Shown piece by piece: positions 23,921 to 32,213 of a stretch of DNA of 64,000 nucleotides (the stretch's first letter is position 1; every line of letters begins with the position of its first letter). Position numbers and translations under genes: made by a program. Location of the stretch: the NCBI GenBank assembly GCA_963747765.1, contig CAVVGH010000009.1, positions 208,024 through 272,023 of the forward strand, read 5' to 3'. Source of the stretch: VRUE01 sp963747765. Its GTDB lineage: Bacteria; Actinomycetota; Thermoleophilia; Solirubrobacterales; 70-9. A model generated the notes under the pieces. That model had not been told where the DNA came from, ran no database searches, and saw only the letters and a program-made list of their open reading frames with translations.

Positions 23921-24394
23921 ATGGATGACAGGCCGCGAATCGGCTACCTGGAGGCGGCGGATCGGATCTGGCCTGTCCTCCGTCGCGTCATGGGGCTGCA
24001 CACCCGCCTCTACCGTGCGACCGGGGGTCGCTTCGGGCACCACCTGCCGCTGCTCGGGCCGCCGATCCTGCTGCTCGACCACGTCGGCGCGAAGAGCGGC
24101 ACGAAACGCACCGCTCCCCTGCTCTACTTCCGCGACGGCGAGGACCTCGTGATCGTGGCGTCCAAAGGCGGCTACCCGAAGAACCCAGCCTGGCTCCACA
24201 ACCTCAAGGCCAACCCGGACACGACCGTTCAGGTCGGCCCCGAGGTTCGTCATGTTCACGCCCGGGTTGCCACGCCGCAGGAGCGCCAACGCCTTTGGCC
24301 GCAGGCGGTCGAGACCTACGGCACCTACCGTCAGTACCAGGCACGCAGCGGCGGGCGCGAGATTCCGCTCGTCATCCTCGAGCCGCACGACTAG
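23921..24394 (+). CDS. Deazaflavin (F420)-dependent nitroreductase family protein
   Basis: 157 residues of the DDN/PPOX split-barrel family: RLYRATGGRFG, LLDHVGAKSGTKRTAPLLYF (written only in part: GAKSGTKRT is the key string), VIVASKGGYPKNPAWLHNL and ANPDTTVQVG. These residues bind F420. The family reduces quinones or activated alkenes with F420H2. It follows the SDR gene with an 11-bp gap. The substrate is unknown. Confidence 0.88.
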   Translation: MDDRPRIGYLEAADRIWPVLRRVMGLHTRLYRATGGRFGHHLPLLGPPILLLDHVGAKSGTKRTAPLLYFRDGEDLVIVASKGGYPKNPAWLHNLKANPDTTVQVGPEVRHVHARVATPQERQRLWPQAVETYGTYRQYQARSGGREIPLVILEPHD

Positions 24395-24474
24395 AGCCGG
24401 CACCGACAATCAGACTAGGGTCGCGGGACTAACCTGACCTCAAGCGGTCGTCGCCACCGCCCCCGAAAGAACCC

Positions 24475-24765
24475 AGCGTCGATCGTTCCGCCGAATTGAC
24501 GTTCGACCGAACGATCGACGCTCCGAGCGAGGTGTTCGAAAGAGGTCGCCGACCCGAAACGAACCCCTCGTCGATTGATGAGCGAAACAGCCTCCCCCTG
24601 CTTGCCCTCCTCACCTGCAAGTAGGAGGGCAAGCAGGGGGAGGCTGTGTAGGGACCAGGCGGTCAGGAGCTGCAGGCATCGTTCCGCGAGATGTGGCCGG
24701 AGGGGCGGATACGAACTCCGTTCGCTGTATGTGTCGCTGAGCGGTACAAATGACGAACGGAGCGG
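24475..24765 (+). repeat. Repeat family 1, copy A (hairpin element)
   Basis: Fills most of the 425-bp gap between two genes. It holds a 14-bp inverted repeat (24475-24488 with 24509-24522), a 25-bp perfect stem with an 11-nt loop CACCTGCAAGT (24587-24647), the string GGGACCAGGCGGTCAGG, and a second hairpin with CTCCGTTCG/CGAACGGAG arms (24716-24762). The same parts in the same order occur at 33.7-34.3 kb and, reversed, at 55.9-56.1 kb. No transposase is nearby. Confidence 0.85.
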
Positions 24766-24820
24766 TGGGGATCGCCGGATCGAGACTCCGTTCTGGGCGA
24801 AGCGGCTACGCGCCACTCAG

Positions 24821-25678
24821 CTAATCCTTCGGGCGGCGCTCCTCGGCCACCGGCTCGCCACCCTCGCCCGCGATCGCCTCCGGCGGCCATGGCCCGGCCC
24901 AGTCGTCTCTGGCGCCATCGATCGTGATCGTCGTCCCGGAGAAGAAGTCGCCGGCGGGCGAAGCGAGGTAGGCCACCAGCCAGGCCATCTCTTCCGGCTC
25001 GCCGATCCGGCCCAGCGGCACCGAGCGCTCCACGTTGTCGACGACGACCTTCGGGTACTTGGTGCGCAGCGTCTCGGTGCCGAACTGGCCCGCCGCCAGC
25101 GCGCAGAGCTTGATGTTGAAGCGCGACCACTCGATCGCCAGCGTTCGCATCATGTTCTCGACCGCGGCACGAGCTGCCCCGGAGTGCACCATCCCGGGCA
25201 TCCCGTTGTGGGGGGACAGGGTGACGCTGAGAACCTTGCCACCCCCCTGCGGGATGAAGGCCTTGGTGGCCGCCGCGTGGGACATCAACCAGGTTCCGGT
25301 CACGTTCAGCTCGATCACCGTTCGGAAGCCCTTGGGGGTGATCGCCTCGGCAGGGCTCATGAACTGGCCGCCGGCGTTGTTGACAAGGACGTCGAGGCGC
25401 CCGTGGCGCTCGAGCAGGCCGTCGAACAGCCGCTCCACCGCGTCCTCGTCGCGAATGTCCATCGCCTCGTGCTCGAAGGAGCCGGCCAGCCGCTCCGCCC
25501 TCGCCCCGGTCTCGACCAGCGGCTCCTCGCGACGCCCGCAGCCGATCACCACCGCCCCGAGCCGCGCCAGCTCCAGGGCCGTCTCCCGCCCAAGCCCGCT
25601 GCCCGCCCCCGAAACCAGGCAAACGCTCCCCTCGAGCAGGCCCGGCCTGAAAATGCGCGAATTCGACTGGTCGGACAT
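24821..25678 (-). CDS. SDR family protein, 2,4-dienoyl-CoA / trans-2-enoyl-CoA reductase-like
   Basis: 285 residues with SGAGSGLGRETALEL, NNAGGQFMSP, VTLSPHNGMPGMVHSGAARAA and IGEPEEMAWLVAYLASP. The usual catalytic Tyr of YxxxK is absent, while the GAARAAVE position keeps the small-residue/helix pattern of DECR and PECR enzymes, which also lack it. Reduction of 2,4-dienoyl-CoA with NADPH is therefore the best guess. ATG 25678 has TAGGCT (25693-25688) 9 nt upstream. Divergent from an MBL hydrolase. Confidence 0.82.
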   Translation of the reverse strand: MSDQSNSRIFRPGLLEGSVCLVSGAGSGLGRETALELARLGAVVIGCGRREEPLVETGARAERLAGSFEHEAMDIRDEDAVERLFDGLLERHGRLDVLVNNAGGQFMSPAEAITPKGFRTVIELNVTGTWLMSHAAATKAFIPQGGGKVLSVTLSPHNGMPGMVHSGAARAAVENMMRTLAIEWSRFNIKLCALAAGQFGTETLRTKYPKVVVDNVERSVPLGRIGEPEEMAWLVAYLASPAGDFFSGTTITIDGARDDWAGPWPPEAIAGEGGEPVAEERRPKD

Positions 25679-25727
25679 CGGCACGCAAGCCTATAGACGC
25701 CCCGATTCGAGGTAATGTGACGCGGCC

Positions 25728-26639
25728 ATGAGGGTCCATATCGAGGCGAAGCCGCTGCACGAGCCGCTCGCCGGAGGGAGCCAGGGAGCCAGGGTAAGCG
25801 TCGAGCCGATCGTCACCGGCACCGTGACCTGGTCGCGGTCGATGATGGAAGGGCCCGGTGGCCGCCTCGAGAAGCTGAAGCTTCTCCGCGCCCTGCTCAG
25901 CGGCAACCCGCCGATCGCGGTGCCCTGCCCCACCTTCCTGATCCGCCATCCAAGCGCCGGGGCGATCCTCGTCGATACCGGCCTGCACCCCTCGATCGCC
26001 ACCGACGGGCGCGAGAACTTCGGCCCGCTGGCCTCTCGCATCCTCAAGCCCGCCCTGGAGCCCGGGGCCGATCTTCCGGCTCAGCTCCGCGGGCGCAACC
26101 TCGACCCCGGCGAGATACCGGTGGTCGTGATGACCCACCTGCACATCGACCACAGCTCGGCGATCTCCGAGTTCCCGCAGTCGACGTTCGTCGTCAGCGA
26201 GACCGAGTGGGCAGCTGCCACGGTCGGCCCCCGACCCATCCTCAACGGCTACCGCAGGGCTCACTTCAATTACGCCTTCGACTATCGCACCGTCGATTTC
26301 GACCGGGGCGGCATCGATTCCTACGCGACTTTCGGGCGCACCTTCGACCTGTTCGGGGACGGCACCATTCGGCTCGCGTACACACCGGGCCACAGCGCGG
26401 GGCACATGTCGGTCATCGCCCGGCTCGCGGAGCGCGACTTCGTGATCGGCGGCGACACGACCTACACGGTCGGCCAGCTCGAGGGCAGCGCGCCGCTCCC
26501 GCCACGCCCCTTCGACACGCACAACTATCGCCGCTCCCTTCAGGAGCTGAAGCTCTTCCGTCGCGAGTTCCCGGACGCGATCGTCACCCCGGGCCACGAC
26601 CCGGAGTTCTACGAGCAGCTCGACTCGCGCCACCAGTAG
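25728..26639 (+). CDS. MBL-fold hydrolase, N-acyl homoserine lactonase-like
   Basis: 303 residues. Metal motif HLHIDH (HxHxDH) at about residue 136, GHSAGHMSV for the next His, the VIGGDTTY Asp and PGHDPEFY for the last His. Size and the early VDTGLHPS segment match the AttM/AiiA lactonase group, but other lactones or esters are possible. TAATGT at 25713-25718 lies 9 nt before the ATG (leaderless). Divergent from the dienoyl-CoA reductase-like gene with both -10 boxes in a 50-bp gap. Confidence 0.8.
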   Translation: MRVHIEAKPLHEPLAGGSQGARVSVEPIVTGTVTWSRSMMEGPGGRLEKLKLLRALLSGNPPIAVPCPTFLIRHPSAGAILVDTGLHPSIATDGRENFGPLASRILKPALEPGADLPAQLRGRNLDPGEIPVVVMTHLHIDHSSAISEFPQSTFVVSETEWAAATVGPRPILNGYRRAHFNYAFDYRTVDFDRGGIDSYATFGRTFDLFGDGTIRLAYTPGHSAGHMSVIARLAERDFVIGGDTTYTVGQLEGSAPLPPRPFDTHNYRRSLQELKLFRREFPDAIVTPGHDPEFYEQLDSRHQ

Positions 26640-26669
26640 CGGCCACGCCACCGAGGTCGCGGGAGCAGC

Positions 26670-27443
26670 TCAGCCCTCGGGGGAGGTCTTGCCGGGCTCG
26701 GGCGCGGGCAGTCCCTCCCGCAGGGCACGAATCACGTTGCGCCGGCCGCGCTCCTCCAGGGTCGTGTACATCGCCCGCACCCTGTCGAAGACCTCTGTTG
26801 CCGCTTCGAGCTGGCGCTCGCGGCTCGGCGACTCCTCGACCGGGAAGGAGATGGGGTCGTCGAACTGCACCGTCACCTTCGGGAAGCGAAGGCGCTTCCA
26901 ACGCCGCACCTTGGCGGACCCGTGGACGGCAACGGGGACGACCGGGACCCCGGACTCCAGCGCGATCCGCCCGATCCCCGGTTTGACCGTGCCCAGCTCA
27001 CCGCTCCGCGACCGACCGCCCTCCGCATAGACGAGCAACATCCCGCCCTGGTCGAGGATCGTAAACGCGGTCTTGAATGCCTCCTCGTCCCGGTGACCGC
27101 GGCGTACCGGGAATACCCCGCCGTGCTTGTAGATGTAGGTGAGGATCGGCGGACCGAAGAGCTGCGATTTCGCCATGAAGCGGACCTTGCGGCGCAGGAA
27201 GAGTCCGATGAAGAAGTGATCCATCTGGCTGAAGTGATTGGGGGCCAGCAGCAGTGGGCCCGACTTGGGAACTTTCTCGCGTCCGATGGCGCGGACCCGG
27301 TAGATCAGCAGGGCCGGCAGCGTGACCAGCAGGCGAACGAGCGTGTAGGTCCAGCCGACTCCCCGGCGAGCGGCCTCGTGGAACTGATCGAAATGCTCGG
27401 CGGGACGCTCGTCGCTGTAGACCTGTGGCTTGATATCGGGCAT
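26670..27443 (-). CDS. plsC: 1-acyl-sn-glycerol-3-phosphate acyltransferase (PlsC family)
   Basis: 257 residues. Acyltransferase block I NHFSQMD (NHx4D) at about residue 70, block III YAEGGRSRSG and block IV VPVVPVAVHGS; a membrane-associated helix (YTLVRLLVTLPALLIYRV) precedes them. It adds an acyl chain to lysophosphatidic acid at the membrane. ATG 27443 starts the conserved part. It lies 58 bp downstream of glycerol kinase on the same strand, so glycerol uptake and phospholipid synthesis may be co-expressed. Confidence 0.87.
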   Translation of the reverse strand: MPDIKPQVYSDERPAEHFDQFHEAARRGVGWTYTLVRLLVTLPALLIYRVRAIGREKVPKSGPLLLAPNHFSQMDHFFIGLFLRRKVRFMAKSQLFGPPILTYIYKHGGVFPVRRGHRDEEAFKTAFTILDQGGMLLVYAEGGRSRSGELGTVKPGIGRIALESGVPVVPVAVHGSAKVRRWKRLRFPKVTVQFDDPISFPVEESPSRERQLEAATEVFDRVRAMYTTLEERGRRNVIRALREGLPAPEPGKTSPEG

Positions 27444-27501
27444 GAAGGCAAGGGCCGGACTGGCCGGCAACTGTTGTGCTTACCCCCTGACGGAGCAGCA
27501 G

Positions 27502-28965
27502 TTACGCAGGCTCATTGGGGGCGACCCAGCCACGGGAGCGCTCGACCGCTCGGTGCCACTCGGCAACGAGCGCCTCACGCTCCTCGTCGCCCATCCGTGG
27601 CTCATGGCGGGCGGCCTCGTGCCACATGGCGCCAACCTGCTCGGCGGTCCAGCGCCCGATGGCGACCCCAGCGAGGTACGCGGCGCCCAGCGCCGTCGTC
27701 TCGGCAATCTCCGGCACCACCACGGGGACCCCCAGCACGTCGGCCTGGTACTGCATCAACCAGCGGTTGGCGGTCGCCCCGCCATCCACCTTCAGCATTG
27801 CCAGCCGCTTCCCGGACGCGGCTTCCTCGGCGCGCACGGCATCGACGGCCTGGTAGGCGATCGCCTCCAGTGCCGCCCGTGCCAGGTGCGCCCGGCCGGT
27901 GCCCCGGGTCAGCCCGACGATCGTGCCACGCGCGTAGGGATCCCAATGCGGGGATCCCAGCCCGGTCAGGGCGGGCACGAAGTAGACGCCGGCGTTGCCG
28001 TCGAGCGAAGCCGCCAGCGCCTCCGTCTCCCCCGCCGACTCGATGATCCCGAGGCCGTCCCGCAGCCACTGCACGGCAGCGCCCGTGGCGAAGATCGACG
28101 CCTCCAGCGCGTAGGCCGGCTCCGCCGCCGCGCCGCAGGCAACCGTAGTCAGCAGGCCCATCGCGGGCTCCGGCGGTGAGGAGCCGGCGTTGAACAGCAG
28201 GAAGCTGCCCGTTCCGTAGGTGTTCTTGGCGGTGCCGGCGCGGTGGCAAGCCTGACCGAACAGAGCGGCCTGCTGGTCGCCGGCGATCCCGGCCACCGGT
28301 ACCTCGCCGCCGAACTCCGATGTCGTGCCGAACAGCTGTGCGGAGGGCAGCGCCTCCGGCAGGCTGGCGGGTTCGATGCCGAGCATTTCGCAGAGCTCCT
28401 CGTCCCAGGCCAGCCTGCGGATGTCGAACAGCATCGTCCGCGAGGCGTTCGTGTGGTCGGTTGCGTGACGCCCGGTCAGCTTGAAGAGCAGCCAGGAATC
28501 GACCGTGCCGAAGACGGCGCCGCGCGCCGCCTCGACGTTGCGCAGCAGCCACTCGATCTTCGTACCGGAGAAGTACGGGTCGAGGATCAGCCCGGTTCGC
28601 TCGCGCACCAGCGCTTCGTGTCCCGCCGCACGCAACTCGTCGCAGCGCGCCGCCGTGCGACGGTCCTGCCAGACCAGCGCCCTGTGCACGGGCTTGCCGG
28701 TCGCCGGATCCCAGGCGACAACGGTCTCGCGCTGGTTGGCGATTCCGATCGCCTCCAGCTCCGCACCCCGGATACCGGCATCGGCGATCGCCTGGCCGGC
28801 GACCCGCCTCGTCACCTCCCAGATCTCCTCGGCGTCGTGCTCGACCCAGCCGGGCCGCGGGAAGTGCTGCTCGAACTCCGAGTAGGCGCGCCCCGCGATG
28901 GCCCCCTCGCCGTCGAAGACGAGGCAGGTCGTTCCGGTCGTCCCCTGGTCGATGGCGAGGATCAC
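27502..28965 (-). CDS. glpK: Glycerol kinase
   Basis: 487 residues, close to the usual ~500. FGGY-kinase marks: ILAIDQGTTGTTCLVFD (phosphate 1), GIANQRETVVAWD, ALVWQDRRT, YFSGTKIEWLL, the adenosine region NTYGTGSFLL and LKVDGGATANRWLMQ. Phosphorylates glycerol with ATP in the cytoplasm. GTG 28965 has a GGCGGAGGAG ribosome site and overlaps the stop of the upstream glycosyltransferase gene by 4 bp, so the two are coupled. No glpF or glpD is next to it. Confidence 0.95.
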   Translation of the reverse strand: MILAIDQGTTGTTCLVFDGEGAIAGRAYSEFEQHFPRPGWVEHDAEEIWEVTRRVAGQAIADAGIRGAELEAIGIANQRETVVAWDPATGKPVHRALVWQDRRTAARCDELRAAGHEALVRERTGLILDPYFSGTKIEWLLRNVEAARGAVFGTVDSWLLFKLTGRHATDHTNASRTMLFDIRRLAWDEELCEMLGIEPASLPEALPSAQLFGTTSEFGGEVPVAGIAGDQQAALFGQACHRAGTAKNTYGTGSFLLFNAGSSPPEPAMGLLTTVACGAAAEPAYALEASIFATGAAVQWLRDGLGIIESAGETEALAASLDGNAGVYFVPALTGLGSPHWDPYARGTIVGLTRGTGRAHLARAALEAIAYQAVDAVRAEEAASGKRLAMLKVDGGATANRWLMQYQADVLGVPVVVPEIAETTALGAAYLAGVAIGRWTAEQVGAMWHEAARHEPRMGDEEREALVAEWHRAVERSRGWVAPNEPA

Positions 28966-29663
28966 CTGGTTCTCCTCCGCCGCGAAAGATAGACGCGAAC
29001 GAAGTCGGCAAGCTGACGGGCACGGTGGGCGAAGCCGGCGAGCGAGCGCCCGGTTGCCCGGTGGCTGAGCTCCAGTTCGTACTCGCGGAGCCGGTAGCCG
29101 ACACGCACCGCGTCGACGGTCATGCCGATCTCCATCCCGTAGCCGCTCGCCAGCGGCAGGACGGCCCGGAGCACGTCCGCCCGCATCGCGCGCTGGCCCG
29201 AGATCGGCGCGGCCGCCTCCAGGCCGCAGAGGCTGCGAATCGCCCAGCGGGCGAAGCCGAGCGCCAGGCCGAAGCCGCCACCGACGCGCCGACCGAAGGC
29301 GGCAACGGCAAGATCGCACTCGCCGTCCTCAACCGCCGCCACCAGCACGGCGAGGCTTCCAGCCGAAGCGCCGAGGTCGCCATCGCAGAGCAGCAGCAGC
29401 CGCGGTTCGGGATCGGCTTCGAGGGCGGCTTCGCCGGCGGCCGTCACGTTGGCGCCCTTGCCGCGAGGTCGCCGGCGGCCGACCACCCGCGCCCCGGCCC
29501 CGGCCGCCACCTCCGCGGTCCCGTCGCTCGAGGCGTCGTCCGCCACCCACAGCGCCGCCTCCGGCAGCGCCCCGCGAAGCGCGGCCAGCGTCGCGCCGAC
29601 CCGGTCGGCCTCGTTGTGCGCAGCGACGATCACGGCCAGCTCTGCGCTTTGGTCGGGGGTCAC
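28962..29663 (-). CDS. Family 2 glycosyltransferase
   Basis: 233 residues: GT-A start LAVIVAAHNEADRVGATL, ADDASSDGTAE with the first Asp pair, GKGANVTA and LLLCDGDLGA with the metal-binding DxD. There is a GQRAMRADVL acceptor-side segment. No membrane helix is present. Similar to dolichyl/undecaprenyl-phosphate glucosyl-type enzymes and glucosyl-3-phosphoglycerate synthase; the acceptor is unproven. GTG 29663 is chosen because conserved sequence starts there. First gene ahead of glpK (GTGA overlap). Confidence 0.82.
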   Translation of the reverse strand: MTPDQSAELAVIVAAHNEADRVGATLAALRGALPEAALWVADDASSDGTAEVAAGAGARVVGRRRPRGKGANVTAAGEAALEADPEPRLLLLCDGDLGASAGSLAVLVAAVEDGECDLAVAAFGRRVGGGFGLALGFARWAIRSLCGLEAAAPISGQRAMRADVLRAVLPLASGYGMEIGMTVDAVRVGYRLREYELELSHRATGRSLAGFAHRARQLADFVRVYLSRRRRTR

Positions 29664-29702
29664 GGGGCGCACATTCTGCCCTCCGCTGCGCGTTTCATAC
29701 CT

Positions 29703-29740
29703 CAGGGGTGCGAAGGGCACACCGGAACGATGGATATTCT
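29703..29740 (+). promoter_or_regulatory. Leaderless promoter of the biotinyl-carrier gene with shared upstream motif
   Basis: TATTCT at 29735-29740 is 8 nt before ATG 29749. The upstream 25 bp (29703-29727) match 23 of 25 positions of the sequence before grxD (1523-1547), including the GGTGCG-N5-CACACC dyad, and lie at nearly the same distance from the -10 box. Common regulation is inferred. Confidence 0.5.
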
Positions 29741-29748
29741 CCCGCGCC

Positions 29749-29961
29749 ATGGCGGACATCGAGGCGCACATCACTGGCAACGTATGGAAGATCGAGGTTG
29801 GGGTCGGCGACCAGGTCGAGGACGGCGACACCGTCGTCATCCTTGAGTCGATGAAGATGGAGATCCCGGTCGAGGCCGAGGACGACGGAACCGTCAAGGA
29901 GGTCCTCTGCAAGGAGGGGCAGGCGGTCAGCGAAGGCGACGTCCTCATCGTCCTGGAGTGA
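29749..29961 (+). CDS. Biotin/lipoyl-attachment carrier protein (BCCP-like)
   Basis: 70 residues, a single biotinyl domain: MADIEAHITGNVWKIEVGVGD, VVILESMKMEIPVEAE with the modifiable Lys in MKM, and VSEGDVLIVLE. It would carry biotin between a carboxylase and a carboxyltransferase such as the beta subunit at 11.4 kb. Free-standing 70-residue carriers of this kind are common in actinobacteria. It is followed directly by a crotonase gene. Biotin ligase is not in the window. Confidence 0.9.
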   Translation: MADIEAHITGNVWKIEVGVGDQVEDGDTVVILESMKMEIPVEAEDDGTVKEVLCKEGQAVSEGDVLIVLE

Positions 29962-29962
29962 C

Positions 29963-30772
29963 GTGGTGACCGAGCAGCTCGCCGGCGGCAAGCTCCTACT
30001 CGACTCCCCCGCCGATGCGGTCACCCGCATCCGCATCTGCAACCCGGAGCGGCGCAACGCCCTCGACCACGAGATCCTTGACGCGCTGGCGGAGACGCTG
30101 CCCCGCCTCGATCGCGGCATCGAGACGCGTTGCGTCCTGATCACCGGCACGCCACCTGCCTTCTCGGCCGGCTACGACATCGCCTCGATCCCCGAGCAGA
30201 CCTTCGAGCGCGACGCCGAGGCACTGGTCGCCCATCCCTTCCACGCGGCGATGGAGGCTCTCGCCGCCCACCCGTGGCCCACCCTGGCGGCGATCAACGG
30301 CCACTGTTTGGGCGGTGGCCTGGAGCTGGCAATCACCTGCGACCTGCGAATCTGCGCGGCGGGGGCAAAGCTCGGCATGCCGCCCGCCAAGCTCGGCCTC
30401 GTCTACGGCCACACCGGCCTGCGCAAGTTCCTCGACGTGATCGGCCTTGCTCGCACGAAGGAGATGTTCCTGACCGGCCGCAACTTCGAGGCGCGGCGCG
30501 CCGAGCAGATCGGGTTGGTGCACGAGGTGGTGGACGACGAGACGCTGGAGAGCGCCGCCCTGGACCTGGCCGCGACCGTCGCCGCCAACGCCCCGCTCTC
30601 GATGCGGGGCAACAAGCGGGCCATCGAGGTGCTCAACGAAAACCCCATTCTCAACCCGCAGCAGGAGGCGGGCCTGGTCGCCCTGCGCGAGTCCTGCTTC
30701 ACCTCCGAGGACCTTCGCGAGGGGATCCGCGCGTTTGCCGAGAAGCGCAAGCCCGAGTGGCGAGGTCAATGA
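29963..30772 (+). CDS. Enoyl-CoA hydratase/isomerase family protein
   Basis: 269 residues: IRICNPERRNALD, TPPAFSAGYDIASI (oxyanion hole), AAINGHCLGGGLELAITCDL, LGMPPAKLGLVYGHTGL and RAEQIGLVHEVV. GYD and the Tyr-Gly-His region resemble the methylmalonyl-CoA/ethylmalonyl-CoA decarboxylase branch of crotonases, but hydratase activity remains possible. It starts 1 bp after the carrier gene (GTG 29963), so both are in one operon, which suits carboxylated acyl-CoA metabolism. Confidence 0.85.
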   Translation: MVTEQLAGGKLLLDSPADAVTRIRICNPERRNALDHEILDALAETLPRLDRGIETRCVLITGTPPAFSAGYDIASIPEQTFERDAEALVAHPFHAAMEALAAHPWPTLAAINGHCLGGGLELAITCDLRICAAGAKLGMPPAKLGLVYGHTGLRKFLDVIGLARTKEMFLTGRNFEARRAEQIGLVHEVVDDETLESAALDLAATVAANAPLSMRGNKRAIEVLNENPILNPQQEAGLVALRESCFTSEDLREGIRAFAEKRKPEWRGQ

Positions 30773-30788
30773 AGGGCGAGTCGGGCGG

Positions 30789-31424
30789 GTGAGCGCCAGG
30801 GCACGCAGGGCGCTGGCGGCAGCCGACCCGACCATGGCGGCGCTGATCGAGCGCCTCGGGAAGATCGACCTCGCCACCCGGCTGCGCCGGCGCAGCGAGG
30901 AGCGGCCCGCCGACGAGTACGGCGCACTGCTGCGAACGATCGTCGGGCAGCAGCTCTCGACCAAGGCGGCGCGAACCATCTACCTGCGGGTGCTGGAGCT
31001 GTTCGACGGCGGCACGCCCACCCCCGAGCAACTCCTGGAGGCGGACGAGGAGGAGCTGCGCGGCGCCGGTCTCTCGGGCCGCAAGGTCTCATACATCCGC
31101 GACCTCGCCTCCCATGTGCTGGCCGGCGATCTCGAGCTCGACCGGCTCGACGACCTCTCCGACGAGGAGGTGAGCGAGGAGATCGTCGCCGTGCGCGGCC
31201 TCGGGCGCTGGAGCGCGGAGATGTTCCTGATCTTCCACCTCGAACGCCCCGACGTGCTGTCCGGTGGCGACCTCGGTATCCGCCGCGCGGTGCAGATCGA
31301 GTATGGGCTGGACGAGCCGCCCTCGCCGGAGCGCGTGCTGGAGATCGGCGAGCCCTGGCGCCCCCACCGCAGCCTGGCCTCCCTCTACCTCTGGGAGTCG
31401 CTCGCCAACGCACCGGTCGAGTGA
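30789..31424 (+). CDS. DNA-3-methyladenine glycosylase (AlkA-like, HhH-GPD family)
   Basis: 211 residues. EYGALLRTIVGQQLSTKAA starts the domain, the helix-hairpin-helix is VRGLGRWSAEMFLIF, and the catalytic Asp is in LSGGDLGIRRAVQ. These remove alkylated bases from DNA. No AraC/Ada part and no Fe-S cysteines are present, which excludes MutY/Nth. GTG 30789 is the best start; it lies 17 bp after the crotonase stop and is probably expressed with it. Confidence 0.88.
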   Translation: MSARARRALAAADPTMAALIERLGKIDLATRLRRRSEERPADEYGALLRTIVGQQLSTKAARTIYLRVLELFDGGTPTPEQLLEADEEELRGAGLSGRKVSYIRDLASHVLAGDLELDRLDDLSDEEVSEEIVAVRGLGRWSAEMFLIFHLERPDVLSGGDLGIRRAVQIEYGLDEPPSPERVLEIGEPWRPHRSLASLYLWESLANAPVE

Positions 31425-31468
31425 CGGGCGCCCCTCATGGCGGCGTCGCCGTCGGAGCGCTGGACCGG

Positions 31469-32107
31469 CTAACTGAGCATGCAGATGAACCGCGGCTCCA
31501 GCTCCGCTTCCCGAGCCAGCTTCATGCATCCGATCACTCGCTCGAGGATGAAGGACGGGTACCCCTCCTCGAGACTCACGTAGAGCTGCGCGCGCCCCTC
31601 TGGATCGGTCCCCTCGAACCCGACCACGCGCTCGGGCAGCGGTTCGCCGGGGGCCACGGCGACCAGCCCCGGTTCGTCGACGTTCTCCCGTCGATACTGC
31701 GACTGAAGCGCCTCCAGGGCGCCCAGGGTGAAGCTCTGAGCGCCTCGGAAGGTGTCCGGGTTGGAGATCAGATCGGTCGGCTCCGTGGACTCGACCAGGC
31801 TTTGACCGTCATACCTCAGCCATGAGCTGTAACCGTCGTCGACCCATTTCCTGGCCTGCTCAGGATCAACGGTGCCCTGCTCTCGATATCCACTCGGTGA
31901 ACCGTCGCCCACCTCAATGGTGAGCTCATGGACGGTCGAATAGGAGAGCCTCTCCGGCAGCGGCTCGCCGGTCTCGCGGAGCAGGCGCACGAGCATCGAG
32001 TCATTGCCGAGGTACGGAAAGGAGCAGAACGTCTCCACGTAACCGGTCGCCTCCTCTCCGGAACGTGCCTCGACATACTCGATCACACCTTGAATCGAAA
32101 CGCTCAT
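31469..32107 (-). CDS. Unknown 212-residue protein
   Basis: 212 residues, acidic and soluble with no signal peptide. It begins SVSIQGVIEYVEARSGEEA. There is one cysteine near residue 28 and one each near the C-terminus (GCMKLAR, FICMLS). I recognise no family. TATGTT (minus strand, 32119-32114) lies 6 nt before ATG 32107 (leaderless). Divergent from the diguanylate cyclase gene 106 bp away; no function can be assigned. Confidence 0.6.
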   Translation of the reverse strand: MSVSIQGVIEYVEARSGEEATGYVETFCSFPYLGNDSMLVRLLRETGEPLPERLSYSTVHELTIEVGDGSPSGYREQGTVDPEQARKWVDDGYSSWLRYDGQSLVESTEPTDLISNPDTFRGAQSFTLGALEALQSQYRRENVDEPGLVAVAPGEPLPERVVGFEGTDPEGRAQLYVSLEEGYPSFILERVIGCMKLAREAELEPRFICMLS

Positions 32108-32213
32108 GGCAACAACATAGAGAACGATGTCCAAACCCAATTCTGGAGCCGAACGTGGTGTCCCCGCTCGAGCGCGGTTCAGGCCCCAGCCGAAATCGGT
32201 CGACAATAGGAGC

